Origin: Halisarca cf. caerulea | Taxonomy: Eukaryota; Porifera; Demospongiae; Chondrillida; Halisarcidae | NCBI GenBank assembly: GCA_963170055.1 | Contig: CAUJGJ010000287.1 | Span: 328,201 to 392,200, forward strand | DNA: 64,000 nt | Reading direction: 5' to 3' | In this document: positions 63,926 through 64,000 of the stretch, in pieces | Numbering within the stretch: the stretch's first letter is position 1 | How the letters are laid out: every line of letters begins with the position of its first letter | Translations under genes and position numbers: made by a program | The notes under the pieces: generated by a model | What the model was told of the DNA's origin: nothing | Seen by the model: the letters and a program-made list of their open reading frames with translations, nothing else | The model's database searches: none

Positions 63926-64000
63926 TGATATGGCGTGTAAGCATTTAGTTTATTGCTTTTACTAGTGAACTTTTGTATCTTTAATGCAAATGTTTTTTTG

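Overview
The window is nuclear DNA of an invertebrate animal, most likely an early-branching metazoan such as a sponge. The evidence is spliced genes with GT-AG introns of about 50 bp to 3 kb, all host genes having clear metazoan orthologues, AT-rich intergenic DNA, and dense (CA)n/(TAA)n microsatellites, miniature inverted-repeat elements (MITEs) and non-LTR retrotransposon debris. The sponge assignment is inference; no marker gene settles it. No prokaryotic operon, CRISPR array, rRNA or tRNA gene was seen.

Host genes, left to right. (1) A USP8-type ubiquitin hydrolase on the minus strand (7254-19326): MIT-like/USP8-dimer region, inactive rhodanese, coiled coil, WW domain and UCH catalytic domain, assembled from 16 phase-consistent exons; the final short exon was not found. 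(2) A 75-residue single-pass membrane protein on the plus strand (19533-22492), sharing a 206-bp bidirectional promoter with USP8. (3) PEX11G-like peroxisomal membrane protein, minus, two exons (22586-24130). (4-5) Two WAVE/WASF proteins in tandem on the minus strand (28911-30929 and 31216-34207), each with its own N-terminal WAVE homology domain and C-terminal WH2-acidic module. (6) GORAB (RAB6-interacting golgin) on the plus strand, four exons (36411-39980). (7) An intronless ankyrin-repeat protein on the minus strand (46166-47356). (8) Mitochondrial sulfide:quinone oxidoreductase SQOR, plus strand, eight exons, complete (60624-63903). The genes are unrelated housekeeping functions (endosomal deubiquitination, peroxisome shape, Arp2/3 control, Golgi, sulfide oxidation); only the WASF pair is a functional cluster.

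Mobile DNA dominates 1-5.2 kb and 41-59.5 kb. The right-hand block is a nest of one retrotransposon family: two near-full-length copies (52824-55766 and about 56000-59448) and at least five fragments. It has an N-terminal Cys-rich box, a reverse transcriptase with a YLDD active site, and a C-terminal Cys/His knuckle followed by an RPDG...WDAT motif that looks like a restriction-like endonuclease. Several copies abut (TAA)n-type tracts, suggesting target preference. A second repeat of about 2 kb is present as two direct copies at 1-5.2 kb and one inverted copy at 50.6-52.6 kb; the inverted copy carries the same nested insertion as copy B. Copy B holds a palindrome containing hammerhead-like ribozyme cores. 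At least six TA-flanked MITEs ending in CAGT(G/A)(G/A)A(A/C)CC and several other foldback families are scattered through introns and spacers.
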